From positions 1,426,001 through 1,490,000 of the forward strand of contig JAXQJY010000028.1 of NCBI GenBank assembly GCA_037042185.1: a DNA stretch of 64,000 nucleotides. Direction: 5' to 3'. This document shows, piece after piece, positions 32,437 through 43,572 of this stretch (its first letter is position 1; each line of letters starts with the position of its first letter). The position numbers and the translations under genes are program-made. Below the pieces are notes generated by a model that saw only the letters and a program-made list of their open reading frames with translations, was not told where the DNA came from and searched no databases. The stretch is from Sordariomycetes sp. S80-01Y (Eukaryota > Ascomycota > Sordariomycetes).

Positions 32437-34710
32437 ATGGACGGCATCAAGAAGACTTTCCAGCGCTGCAAAGCTGAGGGGAGGGTAAGTTCCCGCGATT
32501 CTGCCCCTCCATTGACCCAATCCTTTGTTCCCGCGGGGCACGACTGACAGCGTCTACAGAGCGCCCTCGTGACTTATGTCACGGCCGGCTACCCCAAGCC
32601 CGCCGACACTCCCGAGATCTTGCTCGCCATGGAGCGCGGCGGCGCCGACGTGATCGAGCTCGGCGCTCCCTTCACCGACCCCATCGCCGACGGACCGACC
32701 ATCCAGACCGCCAACACTGTGGCCCTGAAGAATGGCGTCACTATCGAGTCGACGCTAGGCATGGTCAAGGAAGCCCGAAGCAGAGGCTTGAAAGCCCCCG
32801 TCCTGCTCATGGGCTACTACAACCCGCTGCTCAGCTTCGGCGAGGAGAGGCTGTTGAAGGGCTGCGCCGACTCGGGTGTGAACGGCTTCATTGTGGTGGA
32901 TCTGCCTCCGGAGGAGGCTGTCAGCTTCAGGAAGTTGTGCACGAGGGGCGGGCTGAGTTACGTGCCGCTGATTGCGCCGGCGACAAGTGACGTGAGGATG
33001 AAGATCCTCTGCCAGCTCGCCGACTCTTTCATCTACGTCGTCTCGAGGATGGGAGTCACTGGTGCGCTGGGGACCATGAACGCCAACCTGCCCGAGTTGC
33101 TGGAGCGGGTCAAGAAGTACAGCGGAAACAAGCCGGCTGCTGTTGGCTTTGGTGTTAGCACAAGGGATCACTTCCTGAGTGTTGCCTCGATTGCCGATGG
33201 TGTGGTTGTTGGCAGCCAGATTGTCAGCACAGTCCAAAAAGCACAAGACGGCCAGGCGTACGATGATGTCCAGAAGTTCTGTTCGTACCTCTGTGGGCGC
33301 GAACCGGGTCTCCAGAACGGAAACACCCGTGAGGTCGGTGTTATCGAGGCTGTTGCTGGCGCAAAGGAACCCTCCGGCGAGAACGTTACGGTTGATGCCA
33401 TCAACACTGATCAGGACAATGAAGACTTAGTCGCTCAGCTCACTGCCCTCCACGGCAAAATCCCTGATCGTTTCGGCGAATACGGCGGCCAGTACGTCCC
33501 TGAGAGTTTGATGGACTGCCTCGGTCAGTTGGAGGATGGCTTCAACAAGATCAAAGACGACCCAGAATTCTGGAAGGAATACAGGTCATACTACGAATAC
33601 ATGGGACGGCCAGGACGTCTGCATCTTGCAGAGCGTCTCACTGAGCATGCTGGTGGTGCGAACATCTGGTTGAAGCGCGAGGACCTGAACCACACCGGTA
33701 GCCACAAGATCAACAATGCCCTGGGCCAGTTGTTGTTGGCAAGGAGATTGGGCAAGACCAAGATTATCGCCGAAACTGGTGCTGGTCAGCACGGTGTTGC
33801 TACTGCCACTGTCTGTGCCAAGTTCGGCATGGAGTGCACCATTTACATGGGAGCTGTAAGCATCTGCCACCACCTTAGCCCTCGATGTTAACTGACAACT
33901 TTTTAGGAGGACGTCCGCCGTCAAGCACTCAACGTGTTCCGCATTCGCCTCCTCGGCGCCAAGGTCGTTGCTGTGGAAGCAGGCAGCAAGACTCTCCGTG
34001 ATGCTGTCAATGAGGCCCTCCGCGCTTGGGTCACGGAGCTCGACACAACGCACTACATTATTGGGTCAGCCATTGGCCCTCATCCCTTCCCCACTATCGT
34101 CAGGACATTCCAATCCGTTATCGGCGACGAGACGAAACAGCAGATGATGGAGAAGCGCGGCAAGTTGCCCGATGCCGTTGTGGCCTGCGTTGGCGGAGGA
34201 AGTAACGCCGTCGGCATGTTCTACCCCTTCAGCAATGACCCCAGTGTGAAGTTGCTGGGTGTTGAGGCTGGTGGTGATGGTGTTGAGACAATGAGGCACA
34301 GCGCTACACTATCTGGTGGTTCGAAGGGTGTGCTTCACGGCGTCAGAACTTACGTTCTCCAGAACGAGCACGGCCAGATCCAAGATACCCACTCTGTCTC
34401 TGCAGGCCTCGACTACCCTGGTGTCGGCCCCGAGCTCTCATCTTGGAAAGACAATGAGCGCGCACGCTACATTGCCGCCACCGACGCACAAGCTTTCATT
34501 GGCTTCCGCCTCATGTCCCAGCTCGAGGGTATCATTCCCGCCCTCGAAACCGCTCACGGCATCTACGGAGCCATTGAGCTGGCTAAGACGATGAAGAAGG
34601 ATGAGGACGTAGTCATCTGTGTCAGCGGGCGTGGTGACAAGGATGTCCAGAGCGTGGCGGATGAGTTGCCTAAGCTCGGCCCTCAGATTGGCTGGGACCT
34701 GCGTTTCTAA
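32437..34710 (+). CDS. TRP5: Tryptophan synthase, fused alpha and beta domains
   Basis: Model: exons 32437-32484, 32560-33855 and 33907-34710, 715 aa. A bifunctional enzyme catalysing the last two steps of tryptophan synthesis, with indole passing between sites. Alpha domain, residues 1 to about 260: [17 protein letters not shown] holds the catalytic acids, [15 protein letters not shown] follows. Linker about 260-310. Beta domain: [15 protein letters not shown], then [19 protein letters not shown] with the PLP lysine (about residue 399), and the phosphate-binding [13 protein letters not shown]. The first intron leaves a 16-codon first exon, [16 protein letters not shown], the family's standard start; the second joins IYMGA to EDVRRQALN. 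Alpha-beta order and fusion are the fungal form (Neurospora trp-3). Confidence 0.98.
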
Positions 34711-34757
34711 GTTCTTCTCCTCAGACCGGTTGTGGGAGCATGGAATGGCGTTGCGGA

Positions 34758-34790
34758 CTGGTTGGCCTGGCTGGTTGGCTTGGCTGGTTG
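34758..34790 (+). repeat. 13-nt tandem repeat in the tryptophan synthase 3' UTR
   Basis: About 2.5 copies of CTGGTTGGCYTGG, starting about 48 nt after the stop codon. Not in a coding frame of any gene. A likely simple expansion. Confidence 0.7.
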
Positions 34791-34913
34791 AATCATGTAG
34801 ACACAAGACTAGCGATTATGAAATGATGATTTATACAAAGATATCTTTCTTTACCCTCCCCGCCCGTACCAGTACACGCTATTGTACACCTTACACCTTT
34901 CCGTATGATACAC

Positions 34914-35675
34914 TCAGTTCGTCACGTGGCTTTGCATGCCTTCCAACTTGGACATGGTCGCCTCCAACTCCGCCTGCTCTTCTGGGGTCAGCTGGCCCAG
35001 CCCATCGCCCTGCTTCTCCCAGCCCGCAATGTCGAACATGTCCTGCCTGTCCAGCTCCCTCTTCGTCGCCCTGCTCGCCAGGCTCAGCTTGCCAGGCGTG
35101 GCGCAATCCAGCGCCATCTCGATGACGCGCGAGTTGTCCACGATCTCGCGGGTCGGCAGGCCCAGCTCCACCCTCTCGGCGTTCATCTTGGCCTGCCACT
35201 GCTCCGTCTGCATGACCAGCCACCTCAGGCTCCAGCCGGCGGGGCCCAGCTCCTTGATGCGCTGAGGCTTGCTCTTGGTGAGGTAGTTCTCCAGGCCGCC
35301 CTCCTTCTCGATGGTCTTGAGCACGCGCATCGACACCTTGGTCTTAATGCGGCAGTTCAGGCTGGGCACCCGGTAGATGCGCACGTGGATGTTGGGCCGC
35401 CAGAAGCGTGCCGTCTTGACGCCGTGCGCCTCTGAGACGTTGTTACCCGTCTGGATGCGCGCGAGGCCGTAGAGGCCTGTGTTGGACTGCTTGTAGACGA
35501 GCCGCGGGCCGTAGGGGTAGGGGGGGATGAAGTGTTTTGGGAGACGCTGGGGCTGGATCGTCTTTGTAAGGAGGCTGCTCGTGGTCGAGAATGAAGAGGT
35601 TTGTTGGATGAGCGCGGAGGTTGTTCTCGAGGACGATGAGGAGGCCAAGGGCCTGAAGGGGGCGAGAGACGCCAT
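34914..35675 (-). CDS. MRPL24: Mitochondrial large-subunit ribosomal protein bL28m
   Basis: Single exon, 253 aa from the ATG at 35675; the frame is open to an ATG at 35747 but MASLAPFRPLASSSSSRTT looks like the real presequence. The L28 core is NTGLYGLARIQTGNNVSEAH, then TARFWRPNIHVRIYRVPSLN and RIKTKVSMRVLKTIEKEGGL, the eukaryotic mitochondrial form with a long C-terminal extension as in yeast Mrpl24. It acts in the mitochondrial ribosome. It shares a 296 bp divergent promoter with the next gene and converges on tryptophan synthase. Confidence 0.92.
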   Translation of the reverse strand: MASLAPFRPLASSSSSRTTSALIQQTSSFSTTSSLLTKTIQPQRLPKHFIPPYPYGPRLVYKQSNTGLYGLARIQTGNNVSEAHGVKTARFWRPNIHVRIYRVPSLNCRIKTKVSMRVLKTIEKEGGLENYLTKSKPQRIKELGPAGWSLRWLVMQTEQWQAKMNAERVELGLPTREIVDNSRVIEMALDCATPGKLSLASRATKRELDRQDMFDIAGWEKQGDGLGQLTPEEQAELEATMSKLEGMQSHVTN

Positions 35676-35971
35676 GACGGCGCCTGTTCTGGTCGTTTCT
35701 CGTCTATCAATCGATCGAACGGTTCGACGAGTCGTTAAGGTGATCAAATTGGGCGACAGTCACCGGCGCTCGCTCAACGTCGCGCGACAGTTTGACGATG
35801 CTTCAACGTCTCGAAATTTGGAGGTTACAAAAATGGGTCGGCGTCGATAATCTTCCGCCCACCGCTGCGTCATGTGATCACGTGTAGCTCTCGCGATGTC
35901 CCCTCCCCCCCAAGCCTCGACCTAAAGAAACCCAATCGCGCCAATCCCGAACTACTTTGTATTTTCTCGGA

Positions 35972-37037
35972 ATGTTTCCACCGGTCGATGACGCCGTACT
36001 GAAGAACAACCCCGACTTTGCGCTCCTGTATGGCAAATTGACCAACGTTGTGCTCAATGCCGATGGGACGACCAAGGACGACCCCGCGGCGAGGGAGAGG
36101 AAAAGGGTGAAGGAGGTTTGTTCTCTTCATGTCACACTCGGCTGGGCGACAACTTATTGACGGTCAAGTACAGGAGCTCGACAAGCACCGCACGCGCACG
36201 GCGAAACACCACCTCCTCACCCGCGCAATCGCGACCGTCTCACCGCCTGAGTCGAGCAAACCCCTGGGCCCACGCCAACCACGGAGTCAGCAAGCCGCGC
36301 TGCCGGAGCCGCTGCTCGACCTTCTCCTGCTCCTCCCGCCCCTCCTCGACCCGAAGTCTGAGCCGCTGTCGCGGGATTCCACCGCTCTGCTGTTGTCGAA
36401 CCCGCCGCTCAGCGACCTCGATGCGTTGCTGCCCGACCTCGCGGCGCTGCTGTCGTCCCACCTGCGGTCGATGGCCTTGAACCTGGCGAGGATTACGCAC
36501 CCGTCCACGAATTCGAGCTACCTGCATCGGCACATACCCACGCTGTACAGCTCCTTCGACGCCCTGGCGCAGGGCGAGAGGACGGCGCACCAGGAACTCG
36601 TAAAGGCGCGGCTGGAAACCCTGGGCACGCTGCTGGGGCTGCTGGACACGTACGCGGCGAGCCTCACGCACCTGATCCGCGGCCTGGAGGCGAAGCACGG
36701 CGTCGTGGCGCGCAGCGTCGAACTGAAAGCATCCCAGACCGCACTTCACGCGCAGCACGCCCAGGTGAAGGTCGAGTCCGCCCTGCACGGGGCGAGGGGC
36801 GAGATATACACGCCTCAGGCGCAGGTTGCCCTCAAGAACTACGCCTCCCACCTGCGCGACGCGAAGATCAGGACGGAGGAGAGGGTCAAGGGCTTGACGG
36901 CTGAGCTGGGCGAGTACGGCGTGGGCGCTGACGGGGACAAGGAGAGGAAGATGAGGGAGATGGCGAGGGTCTACAGAGAGATGAGCCGGAAGATGGACGA
37001 CGCCAAGGGGGACTTGGAGAGGTTGCGGAGAGGATAA
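35972..37037 (+). CDS. Conserved hypothetical helical protein
   Basis: Model: exons 35972-36115 and 36174-37037, 335 aa. The intron 36116-36173 has a weak donor (GTTTGT) but a good acceptor and joins RKRVKE to ELDKHRTRTAKHHLL in frame. The N-terminus is MFPPVDDAVLKNNPDFALLY. The body is Leu/Ala/Arg-rich helix throughout: a hydrophobic leucine block (PLLDLLLLLPPLLDP), then amphipathic coiled-coil segments to the C-terminus (ERKMREMARVYREMSRKMDD). No enzymatic motif. The overall pattern resembles microtubule- or kinetochore-associated coiled-coil subunits (possibly the HAUS4/augmin type), but this is a guess from shape only. Confidence 0.7.
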
Positions 37038-37213
37038 TGATACCCTTTTGCCCCGAGCGGGCGCGATGAGAGACCAGGTCAAGGGACGTGTCTATTTATA
37101 CAGAGTTTACAGGTTCTAGTCAAGGGCAAAGATCCTGCACTTTTGCTCATAATCGTAACGTAGATGGACCATCCACCACCCAGCAGCCCCTTTTTACCCC
37201 CATATCAACTGCT

Positions 37214-38835
37214 CTAACCCGTGACCTTGTAGATGGCCTCGGCAAGGTGGTCAACGTTGCTGCTGGTGATGCCAGAAACAGAAATGCGACCGTCCTTGGT
37301 GAAGTAGACAGAGGAGTTCTTGGTAATGGCCTCAACCTGCTCGGGCTTCAAGCCAGTGAAGGCGAACATGCCGATCTGGCTGGTGATGTGCGACCAGTCG
37401 TGCTTCGAGCCGAGGCCCTCGAGCTTCTCGCGGAGCAGCTTGCGCATGGTGATGATGCGGTCGGCCATGCCCTTGACCTCGCCCTGCCACTGGGTGTACA
37501 GCTTGGGGTCGTTGAGGATCTGGCTGGCGATGCGGGCGCCGTGGATGGGCGGGTTGGAGTACATGGGGCGGATGATGATCTTGAGCTGCGAGTCGATGCG
37601 CTTGGCCTCCTCGGCATCCTCGCCGACGACGGAGAAGACACCGGCGCGCTCACCGTAGAGACCCTGTTACGAACATTAGTATGCCAATCTCCGAAGAAGC
37701 CGGGGAAAGTCCGCTACGTACCATGTTCTTGGCGAAGGACTGAGCGAGGAGAATCTTGTGGCCGTCAGCGATGAACTGGCGGACGGCGAAGGCGTCAGCG
37801 TCAGAGTCGCCAGAGGCAAAGCCCTGGTAGGCCATGTCGAAGAAGGGCAGGTGGCCCATAGCCAGGCAGACCTGGGAGATCTCCTTCCACTGCTCAGGGG
37901 TAGGGTCGACACCAGTGGGGTTGTGAGCACAAGCGTGGAACAGGAACGCCGAGCCGGGAGGCGCCTCCTTGAGGTCCTCGATCATGCCCTCAAAGTCAAG
38001 ACCGATGGTGTCCTTGTTGTAGTACCTGTAGCTCTCGACCTTGAGGCGCGAGTCCTGGAAGACGGCCTTGTGGTTCGCCCACGACGGCGTGGGGATGCGG
38101 ATCTTCTTCTCGCCAGAGTACCACCTGTGCAGGAACTCGGCACCGACGCGGAGCGCACCGGTACCGGAGATGGTCTGGGTGACGGCGATGCGGTCGAGGA
38201 CGGGGGAGTCGTTGCCGTAGGCGAGCTTGGCGGCGGCGGAGGGGAACTCGGGAACGCCAGTGATGCCGGCGTACTCCTTGTTCATCTTCTCGTCGATGAC
38301 GCGGCGCTCAGCCTCGCGGACGGAGGGGAGGACGTAGGGCTTGCCAGCATCGTCGCGGTAGGCGCCGACGCCTGGGTTACTGGTCAGGGAGGTTGGGCAG
38401 GATCGGGAAGGGGAATAGGGACATACCGAGGTTGATCTTCTTGGGGTTGCTGTCGGCCTTGAAAGCTTCGGTGATACCTGGGGAAGTTAGTGTCGTGCAA
38501 CTGGTGTGGCTGTTGGGCTACTTGAACTTACCCAGAATAGCCTGTTGACAAACAACAACACGACAGTATCAGCCACCGTATCCCGCAAGATTTGGGGTCA
38601 AATAGCTTGGGAATTTATCCCAAGCTGGTTCGCGATCTCGGGAATGACTTACATCCTACAATTGATGTCGTTAGCACGGCGTTGAATAGACCGGCGCAGT
38701 TGGGCGCATGTTACTCACAGGAGGGCCCTTGGGGACGTTGCCCCAGATGGAAAAGGCGCGCGCAGCAGCAGGCAGGGCCGTGCAGCGGAGGGCAACCTGC
38801 CTGGCGCCGGCAGTCTTGACGGTTGTGGAAAGCAT
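37214..38835 (-). CDS. AAT1: Aspartate aminotransferase, mitochondrial
   Basis: Model: exons 38719-38835, 38653-38655, 38532-38541, 38427-38477, 37722-38371 and 37214-37663, 426 aa. PLP enzyme interconverting aspartate/2-oxoglutarate and oxaloacetate/glutamate in the malate-aspartate shuttle. The presequence is [18 protein letters not shown]... ending near [12 protein letters not shown]. The conserved [16 protein letters not shown] can only be assembled with a 3-nt exon (GAT, Asp) and a 10-nt exon (GCTATTCTGG), both flanked by good splice sites. Catalytic-domain marks: [41 protein letters not shown], the PLP lysine in [15 protein letters not shown] and [14 protein letters not shown]. Every junction is in phase. 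Confidence 0.95.
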
Positions 38836-40659
38836 CGTGACGAGTTCTGGTGGTGGAGGGGAGAGGGAGTGGTGAGCGAGGATAGAAGATTTGGGGGGGA
38901 CAAGATGAGGTGGAACGAGGTGGAAGGCGGATTCGGAGGTTCCAGCGATGTGAGGTGAGGCTTGTGATGTCCGTGCGCAAGAGACCCTTGTGGTCCGACG
39001 TCAGACTAATTGGTGCGCTTGAATCGACTCGGAGTTCCAGGGTAGGTAGGGTAAGGTAAGTCAAGATGTAATTTATTAGTGAGATGCGAAGTGAAGAATG
39101 CAGATATCATTCATAATGATCATTGCGCTGCTGAATCCCTTCTGCTCCTCTTAAAGTTTCGCTTCTCCTGTTACTAACGGCGAGCCAGCTCCAAAACACT
39201 CCAACGGCCGCCATGAAGGATTCGACTAGGAGCTGTGCGTGCACTATCGTGGACAGACTGCATTTCGCGGCCGATGTGTTAGTGCATGTAAGGCCTCGGC
39301 GTCTGATTGGACAAAACTTCCAGGAGGTGCAGCCACGGGATTCGCGATTCGGCATCAGTGGCTTCTTGCGACACCAGAAGGTGCATCTCCACGCCGTCTT
39401 ACGATATCCCGTCTCCATGAGAGGCGTACGTAATATGCGCGATATGACATGATGCCATTGTCTGCTCTGCCTTCGCTTTGCGGATCTCGCCTTGCAACTG
39501 CAACAACGGTCTGACGACGGGTCTCCGTACGTCGGAGGCGTCCGGAAAGTGTCACACCGAATCGCGGCCACCCGTTGCGAGCATGTGGGCTGATGCGAAG
39601 AGCCAATGGCAAGCTCTGGTGTCGTGGGCCAGCATCTTATCAATCGACCTCGGTACGGGCCACTGAAGCTGTGGTATTGGCTGCCGAATAATCACGAGCT
39701 CTGTCTGGCCAGGCGTGAGATGCGTGCCATGGTGTGCGAAGAGCTCAGAGCTCAATGGTCCCGTTTGCGGTGGGGAGCGGTCGGATCGAGCAGGCCGAGC
39801 ACATGGGTGCAGAGCTTTGCTACCTTGCTGAACGCAGCTGGGAATCCCCTCGCTGTGCTCACCCGTCTGAGCAACGCCAAGGGAGCCCTCAGCATGCGAG
39901 CCACCCCAAATTTCCCTCTACGAATCTGCCATTTTGCCAGAGTGCAAAGTGCCGGATCTTCGGTGGCCTGCCGGCAGAAGCCTTCTGGAAAGCCACTGTA
40001 GCCAGTCAGCGTGCTGCCCTGGCGGCCGGGATCATCTTGTGAAGCTTGAGCCAGATAGACTCTGCAACCTACATCATACACGTGGGAGTACGGAATGAAG
40101 CAGGCGAGACAGTCCCATCACATTGGTCCAAGCCTCCTCGTCAGCTACGCTGTAATTGATTAGGTGCCTACCTACTCTACGGTAAGGCATCTGCCGAACC
40201 ACAACCAGCCCTCGTGACCAACACCCCTTCCCCTTCCCCAGCCGTTCACGTCCGCTTCCGGCAAGGCGCAGACTCGCCCTGACCCCTCCTCCACACTCTG
40301 GGCGGCGTCTACCAATGGCAGCGTTTCCAATTGCGCAAGAGAATCAAAGAGGCAGGATCGTCTCTCTCCAGACTCTTCAAGAATCTCGTGGAAATCTGCG
40401 GGCAGCTCTTCAACTGGTCGGGCCTGCCCTCGGTCGACCTGGAGCCTACCTGGAGCCTGAGCTTGGATCCTCTCGCGCGGTTCGTTCGGCGCGTCCGTGT
40501 GTAGCGCTGCCCCATAATAATTTCAAGTCCGACTTTCCCTCTCTTTCCCATCCCATCCCCCCTCTCCTCTGTTCTTCCTTGACTTGGCTATTCCCAGCGC
40601 GCACGCGACACTCGCTTCCCGTACGCTCTGCCATCAATTGACTGCCACCGTCAACCGTC
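38836..40659. other. Long intergenic region upstream of the sugar transporter
   Basis: 1.8 kb from the aminotransferase start to the transporter start, in divergent orientation. A 178-codon minus-strand frame (39107-39643) and a 131-codon plus frame (39606-40001) overlap each other, are Arg/Cys/Ser-rich and resemble nothing known; I do not call them. The last about 120 bp before the transporter are C/T-rich. A CCCCAG (CreA/SYGGRG-type) core at 40236-40241 would fit carbon-catabolite control, but such cores are frequent. Confidence 0.5.
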
Positions 40660-42502
40660 ATGGCTGAGGAAAAGGTCGAGCAGCCGGCAACGGCTCCGGC
40701 TCCGACTCCGGCTCCAGCAGTCGAGGAACCTGCACCTGCCACCGCCGTCCCGGCCGACGATCCCGCCCTCGACAAGACGCACATCAACGTCGTCAACCAT
40801 GCGCGCGCCGCAGCCGAGAAGGAGCAGAACATGACGCTGATGCAGGGCGTGAGGCTGTACCCAAAGGCCATCATGTTCAGCATCATTATCTCTACCTGCA
40901 TCGTCATGGAGGGCTATGATATTAGTTTGATCAACAACTTTTGTAAGTCGCATGTCTCAGACGCTCTGCCGGTGTGAGACCGGGTGCTGACCGGGGTCCA
41001 GACGCCTTTTCCCAGTTCAACATGAAGTATGGCGAGCAATTGGAGGACGGCAGTTGGGAGATCCCCGCGAGATGGCAGGCTGGTCTGAGCAACGGTGCCT
41101 ACTGTGGAGAGGTTATCGGCCTCTTCATCAACGGATGGGTCGCCGAGCGCTTTGGCTACCGATACACCCTCCTGGCTTCCATGGTCTGGCTGACGGGCTT
41201 CATCACCCTCTTCTTCACTGCCCAGAACGTCGAGACTCTTCTGGCAGCCGAGATCCTCTGCGGTATTCCCTGGGGCATCTTCCAGACCATCACCATCTCC
41301 TACGCCTCCGAAGTCTGCCCCGTCGGCCTCCGCGGCTACCTCACGACCTACATCAACGCTTGCTGGGGCATCGGCCAGCTCCTGGGCGTAGCCGTCATCT
41401 ACAACATGCTCGACCGCACCGACGAATGGGCTTACCGCATTCCCTACGGTTTGCAGTGGATGTGGCCCGTCCCCCTCTTCATCGGCATCTGGTTCGCGCC
41501 TGAATCACCCTGGTGGCTCGTGCGCAAGGGTCGCATCGAAGATGCGAAGAAGTCGCTGCTGCGACTCACGAGCAAGGACCGCGAGACCGACTTCGACGCC
41601 GACGAGACGATTGGCATGATGGTGCACACCACTGCCCTCGAGGAGAAGATCACGGCCGGTGCGAGCTACCTCGACTGCTTCAAGGGCTGCGACCTGCGCA
41701 GGACCGAGATTGTGTGCATGGTGTGGGCGATCCAGAACCTCAGCGGCAACTCCTTCTCCAACTACTCGACGTACTTCCTGAAGCAGGCTGGTCTCTCGGA
41801 GCACGACTCGTACGCTTTTGCCATGGGTCAATACTCGATCAATATCGTGGGAGTGATCGGAGCATGGGGTCTGATGACTCTAGGTATCGGACGTCGCTCG
41901 CTGTACTTGTACGGGCTGTGCGGTCTTTGCGCCATGCTGTTCATCCTTGGCTTCCTCGGTCTCGTTCCCGAGAAGAACCGTCACGATGGTGCGCTGGCGA
42001 CGGGCAGCGTCATGATTCTGTGGGCTTTGTTCTACCAGCTTACCGTCGGCACCGTCGCCTACTCACTCGTTGCCGAAATCTCCTCGCGTCGCCTCCAAAT
42101 CAAGACCATCGTGCTTGGACGTAACTTATAGTGAGTCCCTCCTCCTCCCTATGCGCATCCTCCATGCTAACGCTAGACAGCCTCGTCGTCGCCATCATCA
42201 CCGGAGTGGTTACGCCTTACATGCTGAACCCCGACGAATGGGACTGGCAAAACTACGCCGGCTTCTTCTGGGCCGTAATTTGCTTCTTCTGCATCATCTA
42301 CACATTCTTCCGCCTTCCCGAGCCTCGAGGCCGCACCTTTGCGGAGCTCGACGTCCTGTTCGAGAAAGGCATCCCTGCGAGGAAGTTCAGCACCACGGAT
42401 GTGGATGTGTATCATGAGCACGTGGAGGACGCGGTCATGAACAAGTTCAACACTGTCGTCGATCCGAAACTTGCGCACGAGGGCGGACATGCCCCTGTCT
42501 GA
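40660..42502 (+). CDS. MFS sugar transporter, alpha-glucoside (maltose) permease type
   Basis: Model: exons 40660-40942, 41002-42130 and 42181-42502, 577 aa. The sugar-porter family signature is clear: about twelve hydrophobic segments, RFGYRYTLL after TM2, PESPWWLVRKGR at the end of TM6 and the PETKGRT-like PEPRGRTFAELDVLFEKGIPARKF after TM12. The subgroup features (AIMFSIIISTCIVMEGYDISLI in TM1, YASEVCPVGLRGYLTTYINACWGIGQL, and the long N-terminal tail with EQNMTLMQGVRLYPKA) are those of fungal MAL61/AGT1-like proton symporters. The N-terminus has an Ala/Pro-rich stretch (APAPTPAPAVEEPAPAT). Plasma membrane uptake of maltose or related glucosides is likely; the exact substrate cannot be read. 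It ends 262 bp from the convergent cutinase gene; no regulator or glucosidase is adjacent. Confidence 0.93.
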
Positions 42503-42764
42503 GAAACGATACCCAAGCGTCGCGCGATTTGATGCTCGACGTCAGCTCGGCTGTGTATGAAGGCGTGGGATGACGAATGAGCATGAGATGAGGTTAATGT
42601 GAGACGGCAGGATACTGGTATAATGACAAGTTTACATAGCAACGGCTTTAATTGACACAGCTATTCATATTCAGTGTCTGGTCGGCAGACTCTTTGGCAA
42701 CACCGACCAGTACGTACCGACGCTAGCAGCCTTGCAAAGCCCATGCAAAAAAACGAAAATCATG

Positions 42765-43572
42765 TCACCGATCGTCCAAACTCCTCACCCGTCCAGCTAA
42801 GAAGGTCGGTGCCTCGTCGGACGCCTCATCCAAGTAGAACAGATGCGCCGGCAGCACGAACAAGGTATTCCAGCAAACGGCGTCGCCCGCCTCGCAGTAG
42901 ATCTGCGTGCGCTCCCTCGGATAGTCCTTGATCTTACCGCCATTCTGCAGGTTCTTGGTGTAGCCGAACAGCGCGGCGCCGGCGACCTGGTCCTTGACGC
43001 CGCCGTCCAGCTCCGTCAGGGCGTTGCCCACGACGGCCGACCCCTGCGAGTATCCCGCCGTCACAATGGACGAGGAAGGGCACTTGGAGTGGGCAAGACG
43101 CAAGAGGCGCTTCGCCTCGTTGATGGACTCTTGGTTCGTGCCCTTGGGGAGGAGGTTGGGCGTTAACAGGGCGTTGTAGGGCGAGCCGACGCCTTGGATC
43201 CAGACGTCGCCCGGGAACTCGTCTTGCATAGACTTGGCGAGGACGGGTCCCACCGTGATTCCCTGGGTTAGGGGTCAGTACCCTGGGCTGTTAAGGAGGG
43301 GAGGCTGATGTCAAACAACGAAGATTAGGGGCGGAGCGGCGTACCATGTTGCCTGGCTCAGTTGAGCCGCGAGCATAGATGAGGATGGCAGTAGGGCAGT
43401 CTTTCTCGGAGCCCAGTTCAAGGTCATTCCGGAAGATGCTAAAGGACCGTCCCTGGAGGTCGGAGTCCAGTCCCAGGTCGCGCGCAATCTCGACGTCTCT
43501 CGTTATCTGGACGTCCGTTGGCAATGCACTGCCAAGGGCAGCGAGAGCCAAAGCAAAGACGAAGGACTTCAT
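42765..43572 (-). CDS. Cutinase (secreted serine esterase)
   Basis: Model: exons 43345-43572 and 42765-43262, 241 aa; the intron 43263-43344 joins STEPGNM to GITVGP. It hydrolyses cutin ester bonds in plant cuticle. All active-site features are present with canonical spacing: S148 in GYSQG, D203 in CEAGDAVC and H216 in PAHLFY (55 and 13 residues apart, as in Fusarium cutinase), oxyanion Ser in ARGSTEPGN, and four cysteines (59, 137, 199, 206) in the two standard disulfide positions. A signal peptide (MKSFVFALALAALGSALP) is followed by a propeptide-like stretch. The start at 43572 is preferred over one 7 codons upstream because it begins the leader. The enzyme suits a plant-associated or saprotrophic fungus. 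Confidence 0.96.

Noticed and set aside
39107-39643. 178-codon minus-strand open frame between the aminotransferase and the sugar transporter
   Set aside because: Composition is Arg/Cys/Ser-rich with no motif, it overlaps a 131-codon plus-strand frame, and no splice-supported extension was seen.
40660-43572. Sugar transporter plus cutinase as a plant-biomass utilisation cluster
   Set aside because: The two genes are convergent neighbours, but there is no regulator, glycosidase or further esterase around them; adjacency alone does not support a cluster.
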